Positions 51,567-60,454 of a stretch of DNA of 64,000 nucleotides are shown piece by piece. Source of the stretch: Mycolicibacterium celeriflavum (GTDB taxonomy: Bacteria; Actinomycetota; Actinomycetes; Mycobacteriales; Mycobacteriaceae); assembly GCF_010731795.1 (NCBI RefSeq), contig NZ_AP022591.1, positions 2,418,001-2,482,000 of the forward strand, read 5' to 3'. The position numbers were made by a program, and so were the translations under genes. Within the stretch, counting starts at the first letter, position 1. The number at the start of each line of letters is the position of its first letter. Below the pieces are notes generated by a model, which was given only the letters and a program-made list of their open reading frames with translations, had not been told where the DNA came from and ran no database searches.

Positions 51567-53959
51567 GGGCCGTCACCGATCTCATCGTCGGTGACCGCCC
51601 GGCGATCAGAGGCATAGCGGCTGCGCCCCGGTACCGCCAGCCCGGTCCGGTCCTCCTCCGCCTCGGCGTGCTCCTCGACGAACAGCGTCTCGGCCGGAAG
51701 CGTGTGCGTCGTCGCCTTGATGCCGTAGCGGACCCCGAGCCAGGCGATCCAGACGAACGGCAGCACGCCGCCGAGGATGAACAGGAAGTCCCCGGGCATT
51801 CGCAACCACTCCAGGACGACGTTGCCCGATTTCGTGATGTAGCCCAGTGTTCGGGCTTCGTAATATCCATCGTTGACCGAATGCCACAGCTGCAGGACAC
51901 CGAGCGGCAGCAGGGTGGCGAAGACCATCCACGCCAGACCGATGTTGAGCGACCAGAAGGACAGCTTCGCCAGTTTCTCCGGCCAGCGTTGCGGCGGAAT
52001 GATGTAGCGCAGCGCGAACAGCGCCAACCCGACGGCGAGCATCCCGTAGACGCCCATCATCGCGCCGTGCGCGTGGTTCGCGGTCAGCGCCGTGCCGATC
52101 TGGTAGTACGACACGATCGGCAGATTGATCAGGAAACCGAAAACCCCTGCGCCGACGAAGTTCCAGAAGCCGACCGCGACGAGGAACATCACCGCCCAGC
52201 GATGCGGGAACGGGGCGCTGCTGCGGGACTCTTGCCGGGAGCCCAGCTGCAGGAAGGTCCACGCCTCCACAGTGAGGAAGGTCAGCGGGATCACCTCCAG
52301 TGCGGAGAAGAACGCGCCCAGAGCCATGTGCTCGACCGGTGTGCCGGAGAAGTACAGGTGGTGCATCGTCCCGATGACGCCACCCACCGAGTAGAGGATT
52401 ACGTCGAGGAAGATCAGCTGGATGGCAATCTTGCGTCGCACCACCCCGAGCATCACGAAGATGTAGGCGACCATGACCGTGGTGAACAGTTCGAGGAAGT
52501 CTTCCACCCACAAGTGCACCACCCAGAACCGCCAGAACTCGGCGACGGTGAGATGCGTTTCCGTGCCGGCGAGCATGCCCACCGCGTAGAACGCGGGAAT
52601 GGCCAGGCCGGCGTAGAAGAACAGCCACGGCATGTTCAGCTTGCTCTCGGTCTTCAGCCGCGATCGGATCGAGCGGAAGATGATCGCCATCCACAAGAAC
52701 AGTCCGACGACGAGCAGAAACTGCCAGAACCTCGGCAGGTCGAGGTACTCCCACTGCTGGTCGAAGAAGATCGAGCCCTTGGCCCAGTCGACGCCGAAGG
52801 TGCTCAACGCGGTGCCGATCAGCGTCCCGGCGACGACAACGAACAGCGCGCCGAGCAGCCCGTAGGTCAGCCACGACTGTCGGCGCGGTTCGCGTCCGGA
52901 GATGATCGGCGCCAGGAAGATCCCTGCGGCGAGGAACGATGCCGCAGTCCACAACAGCGACAGCTGCACATGCCAGGTTCGCGCGAGGTTGAACGGCAGG
53001 ATCTGGGCCAGATCGAACCCGAAGAAATTGCTCAGCTCGGCGCGGTAGTGCTCGATTGCGCCGCCCAGCACCGCTTGGCCGAGGAAGAGCACGGCGACGA
53101 CGAGGAAGAACCAGGCCGTCGCTTTCTGCGACGGTGTGATCGCCACCTCGCCGGGTTGACGGAAGGCCAGCGACGGCGTTTCCGTTGCGTGCCAGCCGAT
53201 CTTGCGGCTCCACCGCCCGTAGAGGGCGAACAACGCACCGAGTCCGGCCAGCAGCGCGATGAGCGACATCGCCGACCAGACCAGGATGTCGGCCGTCGGG
53301 GTGTTGTTGACCCGCTGTTCGGGTGGCCAGTTGTTGGTGTAGGAGTAGGCGTGCCCCTTACGTTCGGCCGCACTGGCCCACGCCGTCCAGCTGAAAAACG
53401 CTGTCAGATCCTCGATTTCCCGTGGGTCGGTGATGACCTGCGGGATCAGCCCGTGTTCTGTCGAGTCGGTGCCGAAGAAGTCGGCGTAGTAGGCGCGGAT
53501 CTCATTGAACGCGCTGACTTGCTCGGCGGTGAACTGGAGGGTGCCGGTGGCGTCGTCGTAGCGGTTGGTCCGCATCATCTCGACGACGGCGGCGGTCGGA
53601 TCCTGCGCTCCGGAGTCGCGCAGTTGCTGGCCGACGTGGTCGGCGGACAGCCGAAGGTACTCGGCCGTGTAGTCCGGCCCGAGGTAGCCGCCGTGGCCCA
53701 TCACCGAGCCGTACTGCTGCAGCCCGCGGCGCAGGAAGATCTGCTGTCCGGCGGTGATCTGCTGTTCGGTGTAGAGCGTCTGGCCGTCCGGGCCCACCAC
53801 TCGCTGCGGCAGCGGCATCGAGTCCGAGTAAGTCCTGGCGGCCAGCATCCCCATGATCAGGAAGCCGAAGACCATGACCAGAGCGACGCCTTGTACCCAA
53901 CCCTTGGAGATGGCGAGTTCGGCCTTGGTCGGGACGGGATTCAAGAACTGCTCGGTCAT
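51563..53959 (-). CDS. norB: Quinol-dependent nitric oxide reductase (qNor, NorB/NorZ)
   Basis: This 798-residue inner-membrane heme-copper-superfamily enzyme reduces NO to N2O using quinol. About 14 hydrophobic segments follow an N-terminal ~200-residue domain with TEQQITAGQQIFLRRGLQQY and GHGGYLGPDYTAEYLR, the quinol/NorC-like part of single-subunit NORs. Metal-ligand His are visible in NLARTWHVQLSLLW, WVVHLWVEDFLELFT, GTMHHLYFSGTPVEH and TALTANHAHGAMMGVYGM. The C-terminal tail reads GLAVPGRSRYASDRRAVTDD. It is first in a four-gene operon with a Cys-motif membrane protein, a slipin and a small membrane protein; likely NO detoxification. Confidence 0.92.
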   Translation of the reverse strand: MTEQFLNPVPTKAELAISKGWVQGVALVMVFGFLIMGMLAARTYSDSMPLPQRVVGPDGQTLYTEQQITAGQQIFLRRGLQQYGSVMGHGGYLGPDYTAEYLRLSADHVGQQLRDSGAQDPTAAVVEMMRTNRYDDATGTLQFTAEQVSAFNEIRAYYADFFGTDSTEHGLIPQVITDPREIEDLTAFFSWTAWASAAERKGHAYSYTNNWPPEQRVNNTPTADILVWSAMSLIALLAGLGALFALYGRWSRKIGWHATETPSLAFRQPGEVAITPSQKATAWFFLVVAVLFLGQAVLGGAIEHYRAELSNFFGFDLAQILPFNLARTWHVQLSLLWTAASFLAAGIFLAPIISGREPRRQSWLTYGLLGALFVVVAGTLIGTALSTFGVDWAKGSIFFDQQWEYLDLPRFWQFLLVVGLFLWMAIIFRSIRSRLKTESKLNMPWLFFYAGLAIPAFYAVGMLAGTETHLTVAEFWRFWVVHLWVEDFLELFTTVMVAYIFVMLGVVRRKIAIQLIFLDVILYSVGGVIGTMHHLYFSGTPVEHMALGAFFSALEVIPLTFLTVEAWTFLQLGSRQESRSSAPFPHRWAVMFLVAVGFWNFVGAGVFGFLINLPIVSYYQIGTALTANHAHGAMMGVYGMLAVGLALFALRYIIPPQRWPEKLAKLSFWSLNIGLAWMVFATLLPLGVLQLWHSVNDGYYEARTLGYITKSGNVVLEWLRMPGDFLFILGGVLPFVWIAWLGVRYGIKATTHTLPAETLFVEEHAEAEEDRTGLAVPGRSRYASDRRAVTDDEIGDGP

Positions 53960-54133
53960 TGCCGCACCCCCGGCGAGTTGGATTCACGTTCGCAGGTCCT
54001 GACGCCAACGTAACCAACGCGCCGCGAAAAGTGGGGGATGTTTCCAAACTCCGTGCCGGAGCGCGTAGTGCAGGCTGCAAAGTTGTGCACGTCAGATGCG
54101 GAGGGCGACGGGCGCCGAGCGTAGGGTTCCATC

Positions 54134-55153
54134 GTGCACGTCGACGTGATGACTACTCCGCAGCCGCTTCAGGAGATCGGCGCTCTGGCCCGCCGAACGC
54201 AGGCGGCCGGCTTCTCGGGACTGCTGTTCACGGAGACCGGACGAACCGCTTACTTGAATGCGGCGGTGGCCGCGCAGGCCGCGCCGGGGCTGGAGTTGTC
54301 GACGGGCGTGGCGGTCGCGTTCCCGCGCAGTCCCTTCGTGACGGCGGCGACGGCGTGGGAACTGCAGGAGGCGACGGGCGGTCGATTTCGTCTGGGCTTG
54401 GGCACACAGGTACGAACGCACGTGGTGCGGCGGTACGGGGTGGAATTCGAACGTCCGGGTCCGCGGCTGCGGGACTACGTGCGGGCGGTGAAGGCATGCT
54501 TCCACGCGTTCCGCACCGGCAAGCTGGACCACCATGGCGATTTCTACAGCCTGGACTTCATCACGCCGCAGTGGAGCGCGGGCCCGATCGACGCACCTGA
54601 CCCGAAAGTCGATGTGGCGGCGGTGAATCCGTGGATGTTGCGGATGGCGGGCGAGGTGGCCGACGGGATCCATGTGCATCCGCTCGGCGAACCGGGATAC
54701 ATCGCACGCCATGTGATGCCGAATGTCGCTGAAGGAGCGGCGAAGTCGGGACGGTCCCCAGACGACATCACGGTGATCGTGCCGGTAATGACGATCGTGG
54801 GCGACACCGCCGAGGAGCGGCATCGCGAGCGGGAGTTGGTGCGGGCCAGCATGAGCTTCTACGGCAGCACGCCGAACTATGCGTTCATCTGGGATGAGGC
54901 GGGCTTCGAGGGCACGACGGCGCGGATCAGAGAGAAGCAGAAGGCCGGCGACTACCAAGGCATGGCGGCGCAGATCAGCGACGAGCACATCGCGACGTTC
55001 GCGACGGAGTCGACGTGGGATGGGTTGGCGAACGCGCTCATCGAGAAGTATGGCGGGGTGGCGTCGCGCATCGTGTTGTACAACGCATTGGCCGATCCCG
55101 AGCGGTTCGAGCGGTACGGCGAGGTAGCGCAACGCATTAGTCAGCGCGACTGA
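54134..55153 (+). CDS. LLM-class F420-dependent oxidoreductase
   Basis: This 339-residue luciferase-like monooxygenase-fold protein is predicted to use coenzyme F420. It shows IGALARRTQAAGFSGLLFTE, SPFVTAATAWELQEATGGRF, LGLGTQVRTHVVRRYGVEFE, DGIHVHPLGEPGYIARHVMP and a C-terminal IVLYNALADPERFERYGEVA. The GLGTQV and VHPLG stretches are typical of the TIGR03617-type subgroup common in mycobacteria. It has a GTG start at 54134 and is divergent from norB. Substrate unknown. Confidence 0.85.
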   Translation: MHVDVMTTPQPLQEIGALARRTQAAGFSGLLFTETGRTAYLNAAVAAQAAPGLELSTGVAVAFPRSPFVTAATAWELQEATGGRFRLGLGTQVRTHVVRRYGVEFERPGPRLRDYVRAVKACFHAFRTGKLDHHGDFYSLDFITPQWSAGPIDAPDPKVDVAAVNPWMLRMAGEVADGIHVHPLGEPGYIARHVMPNVAEGAAKSGRSPDDITVIVPVMTIVGDTAEERHRERELVRASMSFYGSTPNYAFIWDEAGFEGTTARIREKQKAGDYQGMAAQISDEHIATFATESTWDGLANALIEKYGGVASRIVLYNALADPERFERYGEVAQRISQRD

Positions 55154-55183
55154 CTCACGCCGCGGGATGGCCGGCGGCCGCCA

Positions 55184-55966
55184 TCAGTCGAGCGCGAACC
55201 GCCCTTCACGAAACCGTTCGGCCGCACGGGCATCCACCAACTCCATCCGATCCTCGGGATGTTTCCAGTAGTGGCGCACTAACCAGTAGAGGGGCACACC
55301 GGTCGGTACGTACAGGTTCAGTCCGCCGATCACCTGCTCGCTGCCATCGCGCAGGCACAGCACCACCGACCTACCGGCCCTCTTGCCGTCCTTTGACTCG
55401 GAATGATCCTTGACGTCGGCGATGTCGTCCCACTCCAGCACCCTGGTCCTGAGGACGTCGGCGATTTCGACCATCGCCGGCGTGAACTTGAGGTATCCAA
55501 TCCCGCCCCGCCGCACCCCTGCAATCAAACCACTCGCCGCTAGCACCGCAAGCACAACGAAACCGGGCGGCAGAAAGATTTGCATCCCTCGGGACATCGA
55601 GAGGTCGATTAATCCTCGCGGCAATAACATTGCAAACAGAGATGCGAATGGCACGATCAATGCCAAGGTCGCGAAGTACAACACGCTGATTCTTCTGTTG
55701 GGCCGCACCGTAAATCCCGTGGCATCACTGGTCATTCGCGTCTTCGCCTTCCGCCAAGCGGCAAACGCCAACGCGGACATCAGCACGAACGGGGGGCCGA
55801 AAGTTCCAAACCACAGAACTGCGGTCAGGTAGCTACCTCGGATAACAGCGAGGACTCCCTCGGCGATCAAGTACAAGATCGCAGCGAATAGGCAAAGCTT
55901 CACCCAGATCGGAAGCTTGCCGGTCTTACCCCAACTAGAGGGTTCGGGCAGATTCAATATGGACAT
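55184..55966 (-). CDS. Membrane protein next to the type VII effector-like gene; candidate immunity protein
   Basis: This 260-residue protein starts at ATG 55966 (MSILNLPEPSSWGKTGKLPIW). It has four hydrophobic helices at about 20-38, 45-70, 95-118 and 128-150, then a soluble C-terminal domain (about 155-260) with VEIADVLRTRVLEWDDIADV and SVVLCLRDGSEQVIGGLNLY, resembling a PH-like domain seen in actinobacterial membrane proteins. It overlaps the 3' end of the WXG-type effector gene by 13 bp, so its translation is coupled to it. Topology and coupling fit an immunity protein against a membrane-active effector, but this is inference. Base composition is lower in GC than in neighbours. Confidence 0.65.
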   Translation of the reverse strand: MSILNLPEPSSWGKTGKLPIWVKLCLFAAILYLIAEGVLAVIRGSYLTAVLWFGTFGPPFVLMSALAFAAWRKAKTRMTSDATGFTVRPNRRISVLYFATLALIVPFASLFAMLLPRGLIDLSMSRGMQIFLPPGFVVLAVLAASGLIAGVRRGGIGYLKFTPAMVEIADVLRTRVLEWDDIADVKDHSESKDGKRAGRSVVLCLRDGSEQVIGGLNLYVPTGVPLYWLVRHYWKHPEDRMELVDARAAERFREGRFALD

Positions 55967-57324
55967 ACGACTTCGCCAATGAACTTGCCCATTTTGGCAC
56001 CCCCGAACGCGCCAAAGAGTCCAAATGCAAAGGCCCCGACTGGCACAGTGACTGGCGCGGCGATACCACCGAAGGCACCGAGTGCCGCACCGGCTTCCGC
56101 CATTGCCCAGCCGCCACCCCCGCCGGCTGCACCGGCTACCAGCGCAATGCACCGCTCCTTATCCGAATCGGCCATGACCATGTCGAACACCGTCGTCGCC
56201 GCCGCCAGGGCGGGGCCACCGAACTTCATCGTCTTTCCAATGTTGTCCACCGATTCCGCGGTGAGCATCGGTAACGAGCCACCACGGGCAATGTGCTTCT
56301 CAAGTCCCGACATCGCCGCCCCCGTGCCCATGGAGATGTTGTCGATCAACTCGACGGGCACCGCGCTGTGTCGACCGTCTGCCGTAGTGAAGCCAGCGGT
56401 CCGGTGGCCGGTCGGGTCCATCGACATCGTCATGTTCGAGCCGTCGGCGTACGTGATTGACGTGTAGTCGCAGTCGTTCCCCATGTCATGCCACGAACTG
56501 GTCCGCGCCACAAAGTTACCGTCTTTGTCGAACTCCTCCATTTGGTAGAAGTTCTGCTTGCTCGGCCACTCGAAAGGATCCATGCGGGTGGTGACGGCCT
56601 TGCTGCCGTCCTGTTTGATCACCGTCGTCACCTCCTCGCCGTACTTGTTCGTGGATTCAATGACTTCCCGGACGTTCTGCTGCTGATCGGCGGAGCGGAT
56701 CGCCTCTTGCGCTACCACGCCGACCGGCGTCAGCGGGTCAGGCACCTCATTCGGGGGCCGCTGCGCCGTCGGCAGCAGGATGTCTCCCAGCTCGCTCGGG
56801 GGCCCCGGCTCGACAAAGCCAAAGTCTTTGCCCGCCGCCACGACAGCGTCGGCGGTCGCGTTGTCGGCATCACCGACAGCGATAAGCATGGTGTTGACGG
56901 TGGCCTGTTCCTGTAGCGCCAACGATTGCAGTTTGGCCATCTCCTCCTCGGACATGTACACCGGATCAACGAGCACCACCCATTGATCACTGACGTTCAA
57001 TGGCCCCGCATCGAGTTCGTCGGCCTTGGCCAGGAGCGTGCTGCGAGCGCTTCCAATCGAGTCGGCGCCGCTCCTCAACGCCGACGCAACCCCGTTGGCG
57101 TACTCCGAGAACTTGGACGCCTCGCGCTCGGCTCGCCCGAACATCGCACTCGCGGCTTCGTGGGATTTTCCCGACCATGCCCGAGTCTCCGGCATCCGCT
57201 CGCACGCCGCGTCGATGCCCGACACGGCATCGGCGACAGTCTGCGCTCGCGTCTGGATCGCCGCGGCGGAGGCCGACAACGACTCTGGAGACCAACCCCG
57301 CAGGGTCGGGCGTGAAGGCAACAT
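55954..57324 (-). CDS. WXG100-type protein with hydrophobic C-terminal domain; candidate type VII secreted effector
   Basis: This 456-residue protein is predicted secreted by an ESX system. Residues ~10-110 form a WXG100-like helical hairpin (LSASAAAIQTRAQTVADAVS and TRAWSGKSHEAASAMFGRAE with Trp50-Ser-Gly52). A central part (about 115-330) has NKYGEEVTTVIKQDGSKAVT and SITYADGSNMTMSMDPTGHR, resembling linkers of Rv0026-like proteins. The last ~95 residues are glycine-rich and hydrophobic (ALVAGAAGGGGGWAMAEAGA, APVTVPVGAFAFGLFGAFGG), like a glycine-zipper membrane domain. It lies three bases after an EspC-like gene and overlaps a membrane-protein gene, an arrangement suggesting effector with partner and immunity. 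Confidence 0.72.
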   Translation of the reverse strand: MLPSRPTLRGWSPESLSASAAAIQTRAQTVADAVSGIDAACERMPETRAWSGKSHEAASAMFGRAEREASKFSEYANGVASALRSGADSIGSARSTLLAKADELDAGPLNVSDQWVVLVDPVYMSEEEMAKLQSLALQEQATVNTMLIAVGDADNATADAVVAAGKDFGFVEPGPPSELGDILLPTAQRPPNEVPDPLTPVGVVAQEAIRSADQQQNVREVIESTNKYGEEVTTVIKQDGSKAVTTRMDPFEWPSKQNFYQMEEFDKDGNFVARTSSWHDMGNDCDYTSITYADGSNMTMSMDPTGHRTAGFTTADGRHSAVPVELIDNISMGTGAAMSGLEKHIARGGSLPMLTAESVDNIGKTMKFGGPALAAATTVFDMVMADSDKERCIALVAGAAGGGGGWAMAEAGAALGAFGGIAAPVTVPVGAFAFGLFGAFGGAKMGKFIGEVVCPY

Positions 57325-57327
57325 CGG

Positions 57328-57612
57328 TCAGAACAGCCCGTCGAAGTCGGACGCCAATGTCGCGTCGGCCACCTCGAACGTATCCCCCGCCCCGCGCACG
57401 GCCTCACCCATCTTCGCCACGCTTTGCGCCAACCTGTCGGCAATCTGCGAGAAATGCTCTCCGACCGACCTCGCCGCCCACTGTGTTGTCGAGCCGGGCA
57501 ACCCGTCTGCCGCCGACGTGGTTGTCGGTCCCACGGCGGCATCGGTGATACGTCCGCTGACGGTGTCGACGTGCCCTGCGAACGCGCGCAGGATCTCCGG
57601 ATCGACAAGCAC
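57328..57612 (-). CDS. EspC-like type VII secretion protein (WXG100-like, DUF2580)
   Basis: This 94-residue helical protein resembles EspC: VDPEILRAFAGHVDTVSGRI, STTQWAARSVGEHFSQIADR, and a C-terminal RGAGDTFEVADATLASDFDG ending in GLF. The usual secretion motif YxxxD/E appears as Phe79-x3-Asp83, Tyr replaced by Phe. In EspC the C-terminal tail is essential for secretion and polymerisation. It lies three bases upstream of the WXG-type effector-like gene, as expected for a heterodimer partner or chaperone. No ESX machinery is in the window. Confidence 0.78.
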   Translation of the reverse strand: MLVDPEILRAFAGHVDTVSGRITDAAVGPTTTSAADGLPGSTTQWAARSVGEHFSQIADRLAQSVAKMGEAVRGAGDTFEVADATLASDFDGLF

Positions 57613-57769
57613 AGAATCCCCTGTCTCGTATTGATGGCCCGCCCATTATCCAGCACGCTGGACAGCCAGGTGCGCACCAGTTCACCGATGAGTGATGGTG
57701 GGCCCACGACGCGTTCTTCGCAGCTGCAGGCCGGGGTGAACCGCGTAGCACGCGTGGGACGCTTTAGGC

Positions 57770-58024
57770 ATGGCCAAACAGATCACCCAGCGGGAACTGC
57801 GCAATAACAGCGGCGACATCATGCGCCAGCTTGACCAAGGCGAGTCGTTCGTCGTGACCAGGAACGGAATCCCGGTCGGCGAGCTATCCCCGCTGCGTCG
57901 GCGTCCATTCATCAGCGCCGAAGCCGCCGTCGCCGCGTTCAGGGGCGCTCCGCGGGTGGATCTCGACCAGTTCCGAGCAGATCTCGATGGGGTCGCCGGC
58001 CAGCAATTCGCCCCTGGTGGCTGA
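57770..58024 (+). CDS. Phd/YefM-type antitoxin
   Basis: This 84-residue antitoxin has the Phd/YefM signature: QITQRELRNNSGDIMRQLDQ, ESFVVTRNGIPVGELSPLRR, then a helix and a C-terminal tail for toxin binding. ATG at 57770 is the start. It overlaps by eight bases the start of a truncated VapC-type gene, which is its former partner. Confidence 0.85.
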   Translation: MAKQITQRELRNNSGDIMRQLDQGESFVVTRNGIPVGELSPLRRRPFISAEAAVAAFRGAPRVDLDQFRADLDGVAGQQFAPGG

Positions 58025-58205
58025 GGCTCCAGGGCCGCTGCGGGGGCTCATCGACACCTCGGTCGTCATCGATCTGGATCGCATCGACGCCGAGCAACTC
58101 CCCGTGGAACTCGCCATCAGCGCATTAACCATGGCAGAAGATCGCATCGCGCAACCTGCCAATGTCGACGCTGAGCGGCACGCGCCGAATGAAATCGGCC
58201 TATAG
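58017..58205 (+). pseudogene. Truncated VapC PIN-domain toxin
   Basis: This 62-residue fragment starts at GTG 58017 and reads LRGLIDTSVVIDLDRIDAEQ and LPVELAISALTMAEDRIAQP, the first half of a VapC PIN domain with the first Asp and Glu. It then diverges (NVDAERHAPNEIGL) and stops, so the last two catalytic acids are missing. No continuation is found downstream in other frames. The antitoxin remains intact. Confidence 0.7.
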
Positions 58206-58291
58206 ACGCTGCTGGACCAGGCAGCCACCGTGAACTGAGTCTCACGCCGATTAGCTGGTTTGCATCTGCGGCCCATACCATCGCTGGAGCC

Positions 58292-59911
58292 ATGACCGAC
58301 ATTGCCCTTACGGCTCCACCGAGCGCCGATCCCTCGCCACCTGGCCGTATCTCCGCCGAAGCTGGCCGCCGCCGAACCTTCGCCGTCATCAGCCACCCCG
58401 ACGCCGGCAAATCCACGCTGACCGAGGCGCTTGCGCTACACGCCCGGGCCATCACCGAAGCCGGCGCAGTGCACGGCAAAGCGGGCCGACGCGCGACGGT
58501 GTCGGACTGGATGGACATGGAGAAGGCCCGGGGCATCTCGATCACGTCGACGGCGTTGCAGTTCCCGTACCGCACCTGCATCATCAACCTGCTCGACACT
58601 CCCGGCCACGCCGACTTCTCCGAGGACACCTACCGGGTGCTGACGGCCGTCGACTCCGCGGTGATGCTCATCGACGCCGCCAAAGGCCTTGAGCCGCAGA
58701 CACTGAAGCTGTTCCAGGTGTGCAAGCACCGACAGATCCCGATCATCACGGTGATCAACAAGTGGGACCGTCCCGGTCGCCACGCGCTGGAACTGATGGA
58801 CGAGATCCAGGCGCGAATCGGCTTGCGCCCCACTCCTTTGACGTGGCCGGTGGGCATTGCCGGAGACTTCAAGGGCGTACTCGACCGCCGGACGGGAAAC
58901 TTCATCCGGTTCACCCGCACCGCCGGCGGGGCCACCGCGGCTCCCGAAGAGCACATCGCGGCGGCCGACGCGCACAGCGCTGCCGGCGACGACTGGGAGC
59001 ACGCTGTCGAGGAGTCCGAACTGCTATCGGCTGATGGCTCCGACTACGACGGTGAGCAGTTTCTCAGCGGCGAAGCGACTCCGGTCCTGTTCACCTCGGC
59101 GGCGTTGAACTTCGGTGTGAATCAGCTCCTCGATGTGCTCGTTGAACTCGCGCCGCCGCCGAGCGGAGCGCTCGACGTCGACGGTGGTCGGCGGCCCACC
59201 GAATCGCCTTTCAGCGCCTTCGTTTTCAAGGTGCAGGCCGGCATGGACTCCGCGCACCGCGACCGCATCGCCTACGCGCGGGTGGTCTCGGGCACCTTCG
59301 AACGCGGCGAGGTCCTCACCCACGCCGCCACGGGCAAGCCGTTTGTCACCAAGTACGCGCAATCGGTGTTCGGCCAGCAACGCGCCACGCTGGACACCGC
59401 ATGGCCCGGTGATGTCATCGGGCTGGCCAACGCTGCTGCACTGCGCCCGGGTGACACGCTGTATCGCGATGTGCCCGTGCAGTATCCGCCGATACCGAGC
59501 TTCTCCCCCGAGCATTTCGCGGTGGCGCGCGGAACCGATCCCAGTAAGCACAAGCAGTTTCGCCGCGGAATCGAGCAGCTCGAGCAGGAAGGCGTCGTGC
59601 AGGTGCTGCGCTCAGACCGTCGCGGCGACCAGGCACCGGTGCTCGCTGCGGTCGGCCCGATGCAGTTCGAGGTGGCTGTCCACCGAATGGCCACCGAGTT
59701 CAGCACCCCGATCTCGCTGGAGTCGCTGCCGTATCAGGTCGCTCGGATCGTCGACCCCGCCGACGCTGCCTTCATGGACAAGCAGGTGTCGGCGGAAGTG
59801 CTGACCCGCAGCGACGGAGTCATGCTCGTGCTGTTCTCCACCCCCTGGCGGCTGGAAGGCTTCCAACGCGACAACCCGGACGTCAAGCTCGGGTCGTTGG
59901 TCGCGGCGTAG
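58292..59911 (+). CDS. prfC: Peptide chain release factor 3 (RF3)
   Basis: This 539-residue translational GTPase recycles RF1 and RF2 from the ribosome after termination. GTP-binding motifs are SHPDAGKST (34-42, G1), RGISITSTALQFPY (G2 region), LLDTPGHADFSEDTYRVL (G3), ITVINKWDRPGRHAL (G4; NKWD instead of NKLD) and the later GIAGDFKGVLDR. Domains II-III follow with FVFKVQAGMDSAHRDRIAYA and VGPMQFEVAVHRMATEFSTP. The length is standard (~530). RF3 is absent from M. tuberculosis but present in many fast-growing mycobacteria. ATG at 58292. Confidence 0.95.
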   Translation: MTDIALTAPPSADPSPPGRISAEAGRRRTFAVISHPDAGKSTLTEALALHARAITEAGAVHGKAGRRATVSDWMDMEKARGISITSTALQFPYRTCIINLLDTPGHADFSEDTYRVLTAVDSAVMLIDAAKGLEPQTLKLFQVCKHRQIPIITVINKWDRPGRHALELMDEIQARIGLRPTPLTWPVGIAGDFKGVLDRRTGNFIRFTRTAGGATAAPEEHIAAADAHSAAGDDWEHAVEESELLSADGSDYDGEQFLSGEATPVLFTSAALNFGVNQLLDVLVELAPPPSGALDVDGGRRPTESPFSAFVFKVQAGMDSAHRDRIAYARVVSGTFERGEVLTHAATGKPFVTKYAQSVFGQQRATLDTAWPGDVIGLANAAALRPGDTLYRDVPVQYPPIPSFSPEHFAVARGTDPSKHKQFRRGIEQLEQEGVVQVLRSDRRGDQAPVLAAVGPMQFEVAVHRMATEFSTPISLESLPYQVARIVDPADAAFMDKQVSAEVLTRSDGVMLVLFSTPWRLEGFQRDNPDVKLGSLVAA

Positions 59912-60043
59912 GGGTAGTACGTCGACGGCGCTAGTGCCCAAAAGACCAGTCGCCCGAGCCGGCGCCGCGACGCGCTAGCCAGCGTCGCCCGGACGGTGCG
60001 GCACGCCGAACCGCCTCTGCGCGACGCAGGCTTGTGAGCGATG

Positions 60044-60454
60044 TCATCGCGCGGGACTAGGCCCCGCGATCGCCTCGATGTCGCATCTGATGCCTGGGGC
60101 GCGCGCCAAGCGTGCATCGGCCGTCACCAAGACGACATCGAGAGCTTCGGCGAGTGCGACGTAGGCGGCGTCGTACGGACTCACACCGTGACGCAATTCC
60201 CAGATTCGGTCCAGCAGCGGCCGATGCGGTGATCGCTGTAGCGGCAGATTTTCGAGGTCTGAAACGGCAAGGGTGGCGCGCCGTGCTGTCATCAGCTTCG
60301 CCGCGACGTGCCGGCGCCACACCGACACCGTTTCGAGGTCGACGATTTCCGGCGCGGCCAACACCTCGTCCGTCAGGCGGACCCGGGCGCGCTCTCCGTC
60401 GGACCCGTCGTCGCCGAGCGCGACGGCCAGAACGCTGGCGTCAACGACGATCAC
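60044..60454 (-). CDS. vapC: PIN-domain ribonuclease toxin VapC (second pair)
   Basis: This 136-residue PIN-domain toxin has the four acidic residues Asp5 (MIVVDASVLAVAL), Glu41 (IVDLETVSVW), Asp95 (VSPYDAAYVALAEAL) and Asp113 (VLVTADARLARA). It overlaps vapB by 14 bases. It is unrelated in sequence to the vapC at 46009 beyond the shared fold. Confidence 0.92.
   Translation of the reverse strand: MIVVDASVLAVALGDDGSDGERARVRLTDEVLAAPEIVDLETVSVWRRHVAAKLMTARRATLAVSDLENLPLQRSPHRPLLDRIWELRHGVSPYDAAYVALAEALDVVLVTADARLARAPGIRCDIEAIAGPSPAR

Noticed and set aside
51515..54013. Very long plus-strand frame opposite norB
   Set aside because: Charged Asp/Glu/Arg/Gln-rich nonsense with no domain; qNor on the other strand is unmistakable.
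53960..54060. SigE/SigH-type promoter upstream of norB
   Set aside because: A GGAA...GTT pair exists but the spacing (about 23 bp) is too long for the consensus.
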